The translations under genes were made by a program, and so were the position numbers. From Ignavibacteriota bacterium (GTDB taxonomy: Bacteria > Bacteroidota > Ignavibacteria > Palsa-1295), in assembly GCA_003151825.1 (NCBI GenBank), contig PLYO01000021.1, forward strand, positions 37,564 through 101,563: 64,000 nucleotides of DNA, read 5' to 3'. Positions 53,894 through 62,553 of this stretch are shown in pieces. Within the stretch, counting starts at the first letter, position 1, and every line of letters starts with the position of its first letter. The notes under the pieces were generated by a model. It had not been told where the DNA came from and searched no databases. It worked only from the letters and a program-made list of their open reading frames with translations.

Positions 53894-55290
53894 TCCAGCG
53901 GCTCGGTAATCCTCCGCGAGGCATCCTTCAGCTCCACCCATTTCTCGGAAAGATACGGAATGTATTCCGTTGCAGTGACGAAGCTCCAGACATACGCAAC
54001 GATGGCATAGAGCGAGCCGATGGTGAAGCGGTCGAGATCGATCGAAATATAGAGCGTCGAAAGAAACATGATGAGCAGAAAAAAGCGGATGACGCCGTAG
54101 CTCGCCGTCGAACGGAGGGAATAACGTATTTCCAAATCGGCGATGCTCGAATAATACGATCGGATTTTGCCCGGCTCGCGCGTGCCAAAGACGTTGTATT
54201 CGTCTTCGTATTGATCGTGCAGCGTCGATTGGATACTCTGTAGCGACCTCATGTAGTATTTACTTCCCACCATAACGAATACGATAAGAACGGAGCCAAC
54301 GACCGTTAAACGCCAATCGAACAGTCCCAGCGCAATCACCGCGCCGCCAACGGCGATAAGCTGCTCCAAAAATTCCGGTACGTTATATTGGAAAAACTCG
54401 ATGTTGTGCCACGCCATCGAACTTCGCGCCGCGACTTTCGAAAGATCTTCGCCTTGCGCGAGCTGCCGCGCGACCACATCGCTCGCAAGATTCGAGAACA
54501 TCTTCGTATAGGTGCGCGTGTCATACACGCGCCGAAACGCGCCGATACTCGAATTGATAAGAAATAATAGCGCCCACGGAATGAGCGGCGGAAGAAATGG
54601 CCCGATTTCCCGCGTGAGATAAAACGCAAGCGGCTGCTTCGATGGCTGGTTCGTTGTGCCGGCCGGTTTGCCGGGACCCGGAGAAGGCTTCCCTGCCGCG
54701 TGCGCCTTGAGAATGGAATCGCGGGCAGCCTGACGTGTCATTTGAGGATGCTTTTTGTGCCGCTGCCGACTTCGAATAGAATCGAATCGCGCAAGCGCGT
54801 GGCGCATGCTATCGATCCTCGCACGTTCGGGGGTCCCTTCCGCTGGCAATGGAACAAGATTCGAATCCGGCACAATGGAGGCATTCCGGCGTCCGGTAAA
54901 AAATGACGCGAGATGAAGAAAGGATGAAGGATGAGGGATGAAGTATGAAGGATGAAGGGAGGATTGCTCGGGTTCCGCCGGTTCCACTTGTCCCATACGT
55001 CCTTGCGGAATGGATTCAAGAGAAGATTGGAGAGAGTCTATCCTTTGCAAGGAATCGATCATCTTCATGGAATCGACGACACGCGCTCGGATCGAATCCG
55101 CTATTTCCCTGCGTTGGGTCGTCGAAAGGCTCGAATCGACCTCCTCCTCGATGCTATGCGCCTCCCGCAGGCCATCTATCGCTTTCCCAAAGACATACGG
55201 CTCCGCAACATAGGCGAAATTCTCCAGAATAACGAGCGTAAACGCTATAATTATCTGGATACGGTATTCCTTGTAGAGCCGGCGAATCAT
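53872..55290 (-). CDS. ABC-transporter-like six-TM membrane protein without ATPase domain
   Basis: 472 residues. TM1 (IQIIIAFTLVILENFAYVAE) and an ABC-type EPYVFGKAIDGL start are followed by a long hydrophilic insertion of about 150 residues (40-215), then further TM segments (FLPPLIPWALLFLINSSIGA, IAVGGAVIALGLFDWRLTVV, FFLLIMFLSTLYISIDLDRF). This resembles the ABC_membrane_3 (six-TM, ATPase-less) family. No nucleotide-binding domain follows in frame or next door. The insertion includes a heptamer array encoding HPSYFIPHPSSF, and the last codons (EPGLR) come from the repeat at 53737-53893. The role is unknown. Confidence 0.7.
   Translation of the reverse strand: MIRRLYKEYRIQIIIAFTLVILENFAYVAEPYVFGKAIDGLREAHSIEEEVDSSLSTTQRREIADSIRARVVDSMKMIDSLQRIDSLQSSLESIPQGRMGQVEPAEPEQSSLHPSYFIPHPSSFLHLASFFTGRRNASIVPDSNLVPLPAEGTPERARIDSMRHALARFDSIRSRQRHKKHPQMTRQAARDSILKAHAAGKPSPGPGKPAGTTNQPSKQPLAFYLTREIGPFLPPLIPWALLFLINSSIGAFRRVYDTRTYTKMFSNLASDVVARQLAQGEDLSKVAARSSMAWHNIEFFQYNVPEFLEQLIAVGGAVIALGLFDWRLTVVGSVLIVFVMVGSKYYMRSLQSIQSTLHDQYEDEYNVFGTREPGKIRSYYSSIADLEIRYSLRSTASYGVIRFFLLIMFLSTLYISIDLDRFTIGSLYAIVAYVWSFVTATEYIPYLSEKWVELKDASRRITEPLEAEPGLR
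54912..54964. repeat. Heptanucleotide array GATGAAG inside a membrane-protein gene
   Basis: Units GATGAAG (54912), then from 54923: GATGAAG, GATGAGG, GATGAAG, TATGAAG, GATGAAG, GGAGGAT. It is translated on the minus strand as a hydrophobic stretch, LHPSYFIPHPSSFLH, within the hydrophilic insertion of the ABC-like protein. Confidence 0.85.
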
Positions 55291-55455
55291 GGTAGTAGGG
55301 TACTGAAACGCCCGTTAGTAGCGTGGGCGTTCTCTCGCACCCAAGCGGAAGAATGATTTAGCACATTCCTTACATAATGAATATTTTTCGAATTTGAAAA
55401 ATGAAACAAGGATTTCGGGGTTACGTTAGAAAACTGACAATTCTCGGTAGTAGTA

Positions 55456-55520
55456 GGGTCGCATGGCAATGCGCCCATTCTAATCAAGGCGAACTCACTT
55501 GGGTGCATTGCCATGTGCCC
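55456..55520. repeat. GGGTCGCATGGCAATGCGCCC inverted repeat upstream of the protease gene
   Basis: Arms at 55456-55476 and 55501-55520 pair as GGGT(C)GCATGGCAATGCGCCC against its near complement, around a 24-base loop. It lies 30 bases upstream of the HtrA start. Confidence 0.7.
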
Positions 55521-55550
55521 GTATAAAATTTTCAATCAGGAGTCAGAAAT

Positions 55551-57158
55551 ATGTTAAAAAAGCGTCCGGTTATAGCGGCTATTTTTTTAGTCATGCTCGG
55601 TTTGGTATTCGGGGCGACGTTAGTGACGGGTTTTGGCAGCTGGAAAGGCATGAGCATTGCCTTCGGCGCCAGCCAGCCTACGCTCGGTGGCCCATTGCCG
55701 GACCTTCCGAACGATCAGGCTTTAGCAAGCCTGAACGGCTCGTTTGTGGCAATCGCGAAAGCGGTTCAGCCGACGATCGTGCAAATCAACGTCAAAACCG
55801 AAGCGCCGAAAGCCTCGAAAGAGCAGCAAATGAATCCGTTCGAGCATTTCTTCGGCGGCGGTAACGGAGATAACGGCGATAATGGTGGTGGCGGAAATAT
55901 GCCGTTCCAGTTTCAATTCCCCCAGCCCCAGCAAGGACCGGAGGAAGGTATAGGTTCGGGCGTTATCATCACGAGCGATGGGTATATTCTTACCAATAAC
56001 CACGTCGTAAAAGATGCCGCAAAAAAAGGCGGCATTACCGTCATGATGACCGATAAGCGCGTGTTCGATGCGCATGTGATCGGCACCGATCCGACGACAG
56101 ACCTTGCCGTCATCAAGATCGATGCGACGAATCTTCCCGTCGCAGCGCTTGGCAATTCGGACGATCTTGCCGTCGGGCAGGTGGTGCTGGCGGTTGGCAA
56201 TCCATTAGGTCTCCAATCGACGGTTACGGAGGGGATCGTCTCCTCGCTTGGGCGTCCGCTGGATATTTTTGACGAGAAGGTAGCCATCGGCCATTATGGC
56301 ATTGCCAATTTCATTCAGACCGACGCGGCGATCAACCCCGGCAATTCCGGTGGTGGGCTGTTCAATATCAAGGGTGAAGTCATTGGCATTAATTCGGCCA
56401 TTGCCTCGACCACCGGCATGTTTGCGGGCTATGGTTTTGCCATCCCGATCAATATGGCCAAAGAGGTTACGATGGATCTCATCAAAACCGGCAAAGTCAA
56501 CCGAGGCTATATTGGCGTCCAGATTGCCAATATCGACCAAACAACCGCACAGGCGCTTGGGCTTGACCGTCCGCATGGCGTGCTTATCGACGAAGTCGTC
56601 AAAGATGGCGCGGGCGAAGCCGCCGGACTGAAGAAAGGCGACGTTATTCTTTCCGTCGATGGCCACGAGACCGATGCATCGAACCAACTGCAAAGCATGA
56701 TCGGGATGCACCACGCGGGCGACCGTGTCACGCTACGCCTGTGGCGCGATGGAAAAGAATTGGAAAAGACCGTGACGCTCAAGCCGCGCGCGGACATCGC
56801 GGAAAATACTTCCGATGAAAATTCCGGCGACGAAGATCAGGCGCAGGAAGAATCGGCCAAATCGACGGCAACGTTAGACAATATCGGCCTCACCGTCCGC
56901 ACCGCGACGGCGGACGATAAGGATAAGTATCATGTTTCGAACGGTGTCGTTATCACGGCTGTGGCGCCAGGCTCGGAAGCTTCGGACCGCAACTTAGGAC
57001 GCGACGCCGTCATCACCGAAGCCGCACACCAAAAAGTGACCGACGCCGGAAACTTCGAGAAGATCATCAAGGCCAACGAGGGCAAGGCCGTCGGCCTGAA
57101 CGTCGTCGATAGCAAAGGCGACTCGCACTTTTTCGCGATTAAAGTTCCAGGCGAATAA
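55551..57158 (+). CDS. degP: HtrA/DegP-type periplasmic serine protease
   Basis: 535 residues. An N-terminal signal/membrane helix (VIAAIFLVMLGLVFGATLVT) is followed by the trypsin-like domain with His151 (LTNNHVV), Asp184 (TTDLAVIKI) and Ser266 (NPGNSGGGLF). A Gly/Asn/Asp-rich loop lies at 102-117. Two PDZ domains follow, the first from about GYIGVQIANIDQTTAQALGL and the second, after an acidic linker, from LDNIGLTVRTATADDK. HtrA proteases degrade or refold misfolded envelope proteins. The start has AGGAG eight bases upstream (55538-55542). Confidence 0.94.
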   Translation: MLKKRPVIAAIFLVMLGLVFGATLVTGFGSWKGMSIAFGASQPTLGGPLPDLPNDQALASLNGSFVAIAKAVQPTIVQINVKTEAPKASKEQQMNPFEHFFGGGNGDNGDNGGGGNMPFQFQFPQPQQGPEEGIGSGVIITSDGYILTNNHVVKDAAKKGGITVMMTDKRVFDAHVIGTDPTTDLAVIKIDATNLPVAALGNSDDLAVGQVVLAVGNPLGLQSTVTEGIVSSLGRPLDIFDEKVAIGHYGIANFIQTDAAINPGNSGGGLFNIKGEVIGINSAIASTTGMFAGYGFAIPINMAKEVTMDLIKTGKVNRGYIGVQIANIDQTTAQALGLDRPHGVLIDEVVKDGAGEAAGLKKGDVILSVDGHETDASNQLQSMIGMHHAGDRVTLRLWRDGKELEKTVTLKPRADIAENTSDENSGDEDQAQEESAKSTATLDNIGLTVRTATADDKDKYHVSNGVVITAVAPGSEASDRNLGRDAVITEAAHQKVTDAGNFEKIIKANEGKAVGLNVVDSKGDSHFFAIKVPGE

Positions 57159-59489
57159 TCACAGCGCCTTCAAATTCGCAAATTTGAGCATCAGGTTTTT
57201 TCTGCCGAATTTTGGGAACTCGACGGTCGCTTTGGTTTTGTCGCCGGTGCCGGCCACCTCGATAATGCGGCCTTCGCCGAAGGTTTCGTGAAATACCCGC
57301 GAGCCGCGGTGCAGCGGAGACGAGTGATCATCCTCGATCTGGGAATAATTCGTTGGCTCTTCCCCTGTTAATCGATCGAGCGGCGAGCGTTCGCGGCGCT
57401 TGCGGGTGAAGGTGCGGCCATTGACGACAGGCGATCCGGAAAATAGATGAGAGGTGGATGGGCGGCCGCTTTCCGTGCCATCGTCAAATCGCTGGCGTGA
57501 TTGCGGTTTCGTTCCGAAGCTTGTGACATGTTCGGTCGAACCGGATTTTTCGATCTCTTCGATAAAGCGTGAGGGCAGCGCGCGCGTAGTCTCGCCGAAG
57601 CGCAGGCGTTCGATCGCATAAAAAACGAAGCACCGGCGCATCGCGCGGGTGATGCCAACGTAAAACAGCCGGCGTTCTTCCTCTAAGTCATTCGGCTCGC
57701 GGCTTACGCCGACGGGAATGCTCGGGAACAAACCATCCTCCAAACCCGTGATGCATACCACCGGATATTCCAATCCTTTCGCGGAGTGCAGCGTCATCAG
57801 CGTGACGACGTTTTTCGTTCCATCCGTTTGATCGACTTCGGATAGGAGCGCAATCTCTTCGAGGAATGATTCCAGCGTGGCGTCAGGCTTTTCGTGGAAA
57901 TAATCGGTGACAGCGGAGAGGAATTCCTGGATATTCTCGCGGCGCGTCATCGCCTCGATGGTGTTTTCGAGTTTTAGCTCTTGCAGCATCCCCGTCTCGT
58001 CGATAAGCGCACGCAAGAGTTCGCTCACCGACATTTTATCGCGCAGATCGGTGTATTTACGAATGAGCCGCACAAACTCATGGATGCGCTGAACGGCGCG
58101 GCTCTGCACGCCGCCCACGAAATCGATCGCGCCAAGCGCGGCCATCATGCTTTGATTATGGTTCCGGGCATGGATGGCAACATGCTCCATCGTCGTCGCG
58201 CCGATACCGCGTGGAGGGTTGTTGATGACGCGGGCAAGGCTTTCGGTATCGTTCGGATTTACGAGCAGCCGCACATATCCCAGCACGTCCTTGATTTCTT
58301 TTCGCTTGTAAAATGCCGTGCCTCCAACGATGGTATAAGGAATGCCTTGCCGTCGCAAACCGTCTTCGATCGCGCGGCTCTGTGCGTTGGTGCGATAGAG
58401 AACGGCGAAATCTTTGAGATCAAGCTTCGATTTGCGGATTTCATCTTCAATCGCGCGCACGACCGAGCTTGCTTCATCGCGCTCGTCTAAGCATTGCGTG
58501 ATGCGAACCGGCTCACCACGAGGATTTTCGGTAAAGAGCGTCTTCGGGATTTGTCCCTTGTTGTTTTTTATCAGTTCGTCCGCCGTGGCAAGGATGGACT
58601 TGGTGGAACGATAATTTTGTTCGAGACGAAAGAGCTTCGCGCCGGGATAATCCCGCTCGAAATCGAGAATATTCCCAATTTCCGCGCCGCGAAAGGCGTA
58701 AATGGACTGCGCATCGTCACCCACAACGGTGAGATTGCCATGCTTTCCCTCTAATCGTTTGATGATCGCATATTGTACGCGGTTCGTATCCTGATATTCA
58801 TCGACGAGGATATAATGGAACTTATGCTGGTACTGCGCGAGCGTGTCCGGATTCCGGTCGAAGAGCTCGATCGTCTTGAGCAGAAGATCGTCGAAATCCA
58901 TGGCGTTTGCCAGTTTCAGCGCGCGCGTGTATTCGGGATAAATCTTCGCGACTTGCTCGGAAAAAATATCGCGCGCAAGCCGCGTATATTCCTCGGGCGA
59001 GACCATCTGATTTTTCGCGCTCGAAATCCGCGACCGCACCGCGTTGGGATTGAACTGATCCTTCGAAATGCCAAGCGCGTTCATGGCTTGCTTAATCGCG
59101 CCAAGCGAATCGTCGCTGTCGTAAATGGTGAAGCTCGATGTATAACCGAGCGCCACGGCATTGCGGCGAAGAATGCGGGCGAAAATCGAGTGAAACGTTC
59201 CCATCCACAGATCGCGCGCGAGTTCCGGCCCGATTTCTGCCATCGCCGTTTCGCTCATCTCGTCGAGCAGGAGCGCAATGCGCGCTTTCATCTCCTGCGC
59301 GGCCTTATTGGTGAACGTAAGCGCGAGCACTTCCCACGGGCGCACACCGCGTTCGAGCAACAGCGCGATCCGGTGCGTGAGCACGCGCGTCTTGCCCGAG
59401 CCGGCGCCGGCCACGATCATCACCGGACCGCTCACGTTCGAGACGGCCTCCCGCTGCGCCGGATTCAGCCCGGCCAGTATGTTCGACAT
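57159..59489 (-). CDS. UvrD/PcrA-type DNA helicase
   Basis: 776 residues, superfamily 1A. Motif I GAGSGKTRVLTHR is at about 28-40 and motif II has VDEYQDTNRVQY. GDDAQSIYAFRGAEIGNILD (motif III), the QNYRST motif IV region, and TLHSAKGLEYPVVCITGLED and EERRLFYVGITRAMRR (motifs V/VI) all follow. It unwinds DNA in nucleotide-excision and mismatch repair and clears RecA or polymerase. The C-terminus has a Tudor-like segment (HETFGEGRIIEVAGTGD) as in PcrA. It is convergent with the protease gene, with no intergenic base between the stops. Confidence 0.95.
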   Translation of the reverse strand: MSNILAGLNPAQREAVSNVSGPVMIVAGAGSGKTRVLTHRIALLLERGVRPWEVLALTFTNKAAQEMKARIALLLDEMSETAMAEIGPELARDLWMGTFHSIFARILRRNAVALGYTSSFTIYDSDDSLGAIKQAMNALGISKDQFNPNAVRSRISSAKNQMVSPEEYTRLARDIFSEQVAKIYPEYTRALKLANAMDFDDLLLKTIELFDRNPDTLAQYQHKFHYILVDEYQDTNRVQYAIIKRLEGKHGNLTVVGDDAQSIYAFRGAEIGNILDFERDYPGAKLFRLEQNYRSTKSILATADELIKNNKGQIPKTLFTENPRGEPVRITQCLDERDEASSVVRAIEDEIRKSKLDLKDFAVLYRTNAQSRAIEDGLRRQGIPYTIVGGTAFYKRKEIKDVLGYVRLLVNPNDTESLARVINNPPRGIGATTMEHVAIHARNHNQSMMAALGAIDFVGGVQSRAVQRIHEFVRLIRKYTDLRDKMSVSELLRALIDETGMLQELKLENTIEAMTRRENIQEFLSAVTDYFHEKPDATLESFLEEIALLSEVDQTDGTKNVVTLMTLHSAKGLEYPVVCITGLEDGLFPSIPVGVSREPNDLEEERRLFYVGITRAMRRCFVFYAIERLRFGETTRALPSRFIEEIEKSGSTEHVTSFGTKPQSRQRFDDGTESGRPSTSHLFSGSPVVNGRTFTRKRRERSPLDRLTGEEPTNYSQIEDDHSSPLHRGSRVFHETFGEGRIIEVAGTGDKTKATVEFPKFGRKNLMLKFANLKAL

Positions 59490-59505
59490 GGAAAAGTGCT
59501 AAAGT

Positions 59506-59521
59506 GTCCGCCGCAGCGGAC
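59506..59521. repeat. GTCCGC-CGCA-GCGGAC hairpin upstream of the helicase
   Basis: A perfect 6-base-arm hairpin 17 bases upstream of the helicase start. It may affect its leader RNA, but it could also be an isolated repeat fragment. The rest of 59522-59627 is AT-rich with no gene. Confidence 0.4.
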
Positions 59522-59627
59522 TAAGTGATAATGAATTCAAAAGCACGAACACAAAAATACGAGCATTCGTACTTCGTATTGCAAAAGATTAATATTGTCG
59601 TTGCTCGATTAGTCAATTCATGACAAT

Positions 59628-59703
59628 GTCATTCCCGCGAAAGCGGGAATCCATACTCCGTCGTTGCAGTAGCCCGCTGGATTCCCGCGTTCGCGGGAAT
59701 GAC
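59628..59703. repeat. 76-base inverted repeat (GTCATTCCCGCG), copy 3
   Basis: Arms 59628-59653 and 59678-59703 pair with one mismatch around a 24-base loop. It ends two bases from the lptC stop codon. Confidence 0.9.
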
Positions 59704-59705
59704 AA

Positions 59706-60398
59706 TCAATGAGCCTTGTGCATCGAATCGAACGGAACGCCTAACGGCGTCGCTTGCATTGCTCCCGCGCCGGGAATTTCCGGCGTTGGTGGCTTTAGAT
59801 CGTTCCCGGATGATTTTCTTAACCCGAATGCGTCAGAGGACGAAACAATTGTTGGGTGCATGATGTGATAGTGCTCGAGATTTTGATCGCTCTCGAAGCC
59901 AATGCCGTCGGTTACGCGGCCGTCTTTTTCTACAATATGGACCGGCGCGTCGGAGTGGATGGTCTGCGCTTTGTTATCCCATTCGAGCGAATCGGTATCG
60001 ACCGTAGTTCCCGAATCGCTGACGATATGCACATGGCCGTAGGCCGTCATATTATTGTTCGCTGTGTTTACTTTCGCGCTTTGCGAGGTAAGCACGCTCG
60101 AATGCAGTCCCATTCTATTGTAAAAATCGACGCGCACACTGCTATCGAGCCAGTTGTAGCGTTTGGTCTCGAACGTTTGGACGCGCCCCGCGTGAAGGAT
60201 GGCGCGGAGCACTCCGCTTGCGGAAAAATTCATTGAGGTATTGTAACTGACCTGCCCCGGCTTGTCCGCGCCAAGCGCGGGAACGTTCGCGGTACTCGGC
60301 ATGACTTTCGGACCTTCATCGCAACCGAGGAGAGTGCAGCTTAGCACAAAGCTAAACATCAGTACCCAGAAGTAACTTATTTTGATTTTAATATTCAT
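59706..60398 (-). CDS. lptC: LPS export ABC transporter periplasmic protein LptC-like
   Basis: 230 residues from ATG 60398; the frame extends upstream into a repeat. A lipoprotein leader (YFWVLMFSFVLSCTLLGC) gives a Cys near residue 26. The mature domain has the LptC/OstA jellyroll pattern with tandem strands (RVDFYNRMGLHSSVLTSQSA, KVNTANNNMTAYGHVHIVSD, SLEWDNKAQTIHSDAPVHIV). LptC moves lipopolysaccharide from the LptBFG pump to LptA. Its position after kdsD and kdsA, which make the Kdo sugar of LPS, supports this. A lipid anchor instead of a TM helix is a variation seen in Bacteroidota. Confidence 0.8.
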   Translation of the reverse strand: MNIKIKISYFWVLMFSFVLSCTLLGCDEGPKVMPSTANVPALGADKPGQVSYNTSMNFSASGVLRAILHAGRVQTFETKRYNWLDSSVRVDFYNRMGLHSSVLTSQSAKVNTANNNMTAYGHVHIVSDSGTTVDTDSLEWDNKAQTIHSDAPVHIVEKDGRVTDGIGFESDQNLEHYHIMHPTIVSSSDAFGLRKSSGNDLKPPTPEIPGAGAMQATPLGVPFDSMHKAH

Positions 60399-60405
60399 AC
60401 AAAGT

Positions 60406-60519
60406 GTCATCCGAACGGAGTCGAAGGATCTCATGTAGTTTGGCATTCTGGTGAACGACCAAAGATCCTTCGACTCCGCAATTCGCCGCTCCGCGTCGAA
60501 TTGCTCCGCTCAGGATGCC
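60406..60519. repeat. GTCATCC...GGAG inverted repeat, copy 2
   Basis: Shares GTCGAAGGATCT / AGATCCTTCGACTCCGCAAT and TTGCTCCGCTCAGGATG with the copy at 47891-48048. It separates kdsD from lptC. Confidence 0.85.
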
Positions 60520-60552
60520 ATGAAAATAAATTTTCTGTTATTTTATACCCGA

Positions 60553-61542
60553 TCATGCAATCCCCGCCTTTACAATGTCGTGGATGTGAATGATTCCCTC
60601 GATCGTTCCATACGAATCAACGACGAGCAGCTGCATAACTTTCGGCGCCTTGTCTTCCATGGCATGAAGCGCTTCGATGGCGAGGGCGCTGGCGGCGATG
60701 GTGCGGGGTTTGGTGGACATAAGGTCTTTTGCTTTTACGATGCCGGTATTGATGGTTGCATGCGATTCAAAAAATCTGCGAAGATCGCCATCGGTAATAA
60801 TTCCCATGAGGCGTTCACCCTTTGTCACCGCCGTCGCACCGAAGCGTTTGCGTGACATTTCCATCATGACTTCGTTCAGCGTCGCGGTTTCCGTCACGCG
60901 CGGAACTTGATTTCCATGGGCCATGAGATCGGCGACGGAAAAAGTAAGTTTCCTTCCCAGCGCGCCCGCAGGGTGCAAACGCGCGAAATCCGCGCTCGAA
61001 AATTCCCGCGCTTCCAGGAGCGCAATCGCCAGCGCATCGCCCAAGACGAGCATGGCGGTCGTCGAAGCGGTGGGCGCGAGATCGTGCGGGCATGCTTCTT
61101 CATCGGAGTGGACAAGGAGAACCGTTCCGCCGCTTTCCTTCGCGGCAATGGCAAGCTTCGATTCCAATGCGCAGGTCATAGCGACGATGGGAACCCCGAT
61201 CCGCCGAAGCGACGGCACGAGCACGAGCAATTCGTCGGAGGCCCCGCTTTTGCTGAGCACAATCACTACATCCTCGCGGCGCACCATGCCGACATCGCCA
61301 TGCAATGCCTCGGCAGGGTGAAGAAAAAAGGCGGGAGTTCCCGTCGAGGCAAGTGTGGATGCGATCTTGTTTGCAATGTGGCCCGATTTACCCACGCCCG
61401 TCACGATAACGCGGCCCGTCGCGCGCAGGATAAGCGAGCACGTCGCGTCGAATGCGGAAGCATCCAATGTTTCGAGCGTCATTCGGACAGCGCGCGCCTC
61501 GATCTCAAACGTTCGCCGCGCGCTTTGGGTAAAAGATTCCAT
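60553..61542 (-). CDS. kdsD: Arabinose-5-phosphate isomerase (KdsD/KpsF)
   Basis: 329 residues from ATG 61542, which overlaps the kdsA stop as ATGA; the longer open frame upstream is read-through of kdsA. The SIS sugar-isomerase domain has VIVTGVGKSGHIANKIASTL and FFLHPAEALHGDVGMVRRED. Two CBS domains follow (VADLMAHGNQVPRVTETATL; KDLMSTKPRTIAASALAIEA). The enzyme converts ribulose-5-phosphate to arabinose-5-phosphate, the substrate of KdsA's pathway. Coupling to kdsA supports the assignment. Confidence 0.94.
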   Translation of the reverse strand: MESFTQSARRTFEIEARAVRMTLETLDASAFDATCSLILRATGRVIVTGVGKSGHIANKIASTLASTGTPAFFLHPAEALHGDVGMVRREDVVIVLSKSGASDELLVLVPSLRRIGVPIVAMTCALESKLAIAAKESGGTVLLVHSDEEACPHDLAPTASTTAMLVLGDALAIALLEAREFSSADFARLHPAGALGRKLTFSVADLMAHGNQVPRVTETATLNEVMMEMSRKRFGATAVTKGERLMGIITDGDLRRFFESHATINTGIVKAKDLMSTKPRTIAASALAIEALHAMEDKAPKVMQLLVVDSYGTIEGIIHIHDIVKAGIA

Positions 61543-62387
61543 CACGCGCGCTCCTTTCTGGCTGCGTCGTGAATTTCGAGCAGGCGTTCTAACAGCGGCT
61601 CTAACTCGGCGAGCGGCAGTTGCGAATCGCGGTCGCTCTTGGCTTCGGCGGGATTCGGATGTGTTTCGATAAACAGGCCATCCACTCCAATGGCCATAGC
61701 CGCGCACGCAAGCGGCGCGATAAATTCCCGGTTACCGCCGCTCACGCCATGCTGGCTCGGGCGCTGGACGGAATGCGTGGCGTCGTACATCACCGGCGAT
61801 CCATACGCGCGCATCGTCACGAGGGAACGAAAATCGACAACGAGATCCCCGTAGCCAAAAAAGGTTCCGCGCTCGCAGAGCAACACGCGATCGTTGCCGG
61901 TTTCGGTAACTTTTGATTTTGCGAACTTCATGTCTTCCGGCGACAGGAACTGTCCTTTTTTAATATGAATGGCGCGGCCCGTTTTGCCGGCGGCATGAAG
62001 CAACTCCGTTTGCCGCGAAAGAAAAGCCGGAATTTGGAGAATGTCGCACGTTTCAGCGGCGATGGCGCATTCATCCGGCAGGTGAACGTCGCTCAAGATT
62101 GGCAGATCGTAATCGTTCCGAATTTTTGCAAGCAATGCCAGCGCGGCATCCATCCCGATTCCCGTAAAGCTTGCGCCGCTTGTTCGGTTGGCTTTGGTGT
62201 ACGAGGATTTAAAAACAAAATCAACCGGCAGCCGCGATTGTATCGCTATCAATTGTTCGGCGACCAATCGCAAAATGCTTTCGCTCTCGACTACGCACGG
62301 CCCGGCGATAACGGCAAAGCGCTCGGCATTGCCGAAAACAATTTTTCGCTTGCCAGATGGGGATGGTATGGTTACGGTGTGGGTCAA
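61542..62387 (-). CDS. kdsA: 3-deoxy-8-phosphooctulonate synthase
   Basis: 281 residues. KdsA condenses arabinose-5-phosphate with phosphoenolpyruvate to make Kdo-8-phosphate for LPS. Hallmarks are AVIAGPCVVESESILRLVAE, KSSYTKANRTSGASFTGIGM, SDVHLPDECAIAAETCDILQ and DATHSVQRPSQHGVSGGNRE. The frame starts with TTG at 62387 after an in-frame stop; no in-frame ATG lies before the conserved core. Whether it is the metal-dependent type (Cys near the N-terminus) is not decided by eye. It is the first gene of kdsA-kdsD-lptC. Confidence 0.95.
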   Translation of the reverse strand: MTHTVTIPSPSGKRKIVFGNAERFAVIAGPCVVESESILRLVAEQLIAIQSRLPVDFVFKSSYTKANRTSGASFTGIGMDAALALLAKIRNDYDLPILSDVHLPDECAIAAETCDILQIPAFLSRQTELLHAAGKTGRAIHIKKGQFLSPEDMKFAKSKVTETGNDRVLLCERGTFFGYGDLVVDFRSLVTMRAYGSPVMYDATHSVQRPSQHGVSGGNREFIAPLACAAMAIGVDGLFIETHPNPAEAKSDRDSQLPLAELEPLLERLLEIHDAARKERA

Positions 62388-62448
62388 AAGAACAAATTGC
62401 TATCGCTTTTGCCATAACACGCAATGGAAGCATTTAGGTCTATCCGGA

Positions 62449-62545
62449 TTGTAGTGGCGGGGTTTCCCCGCCTTTTGCCGCAACGAGTAGGTGTCTTTAG
62501 CCTCATTGTTACAACCTACATCGGGCGCGGGAACCGCGCCACTAC
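62449..62545. repeat. TGTAGTGGCGGGG inverted repeat
   Basis: Outer arms TGTAGTGGCG (62449) and CGCCACTACA (to 62545) enclose GGCGGGGTTTCCCCGCC and GCGCGGGAACCGCGC hairpins. It lies between the rRNA methyltransferase and kdsA, starting about 9 bases after the methyltransferase stop on the complementary strand. Confidence 0.75.
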
Positions 62546-62553
62546 ATCATTCG

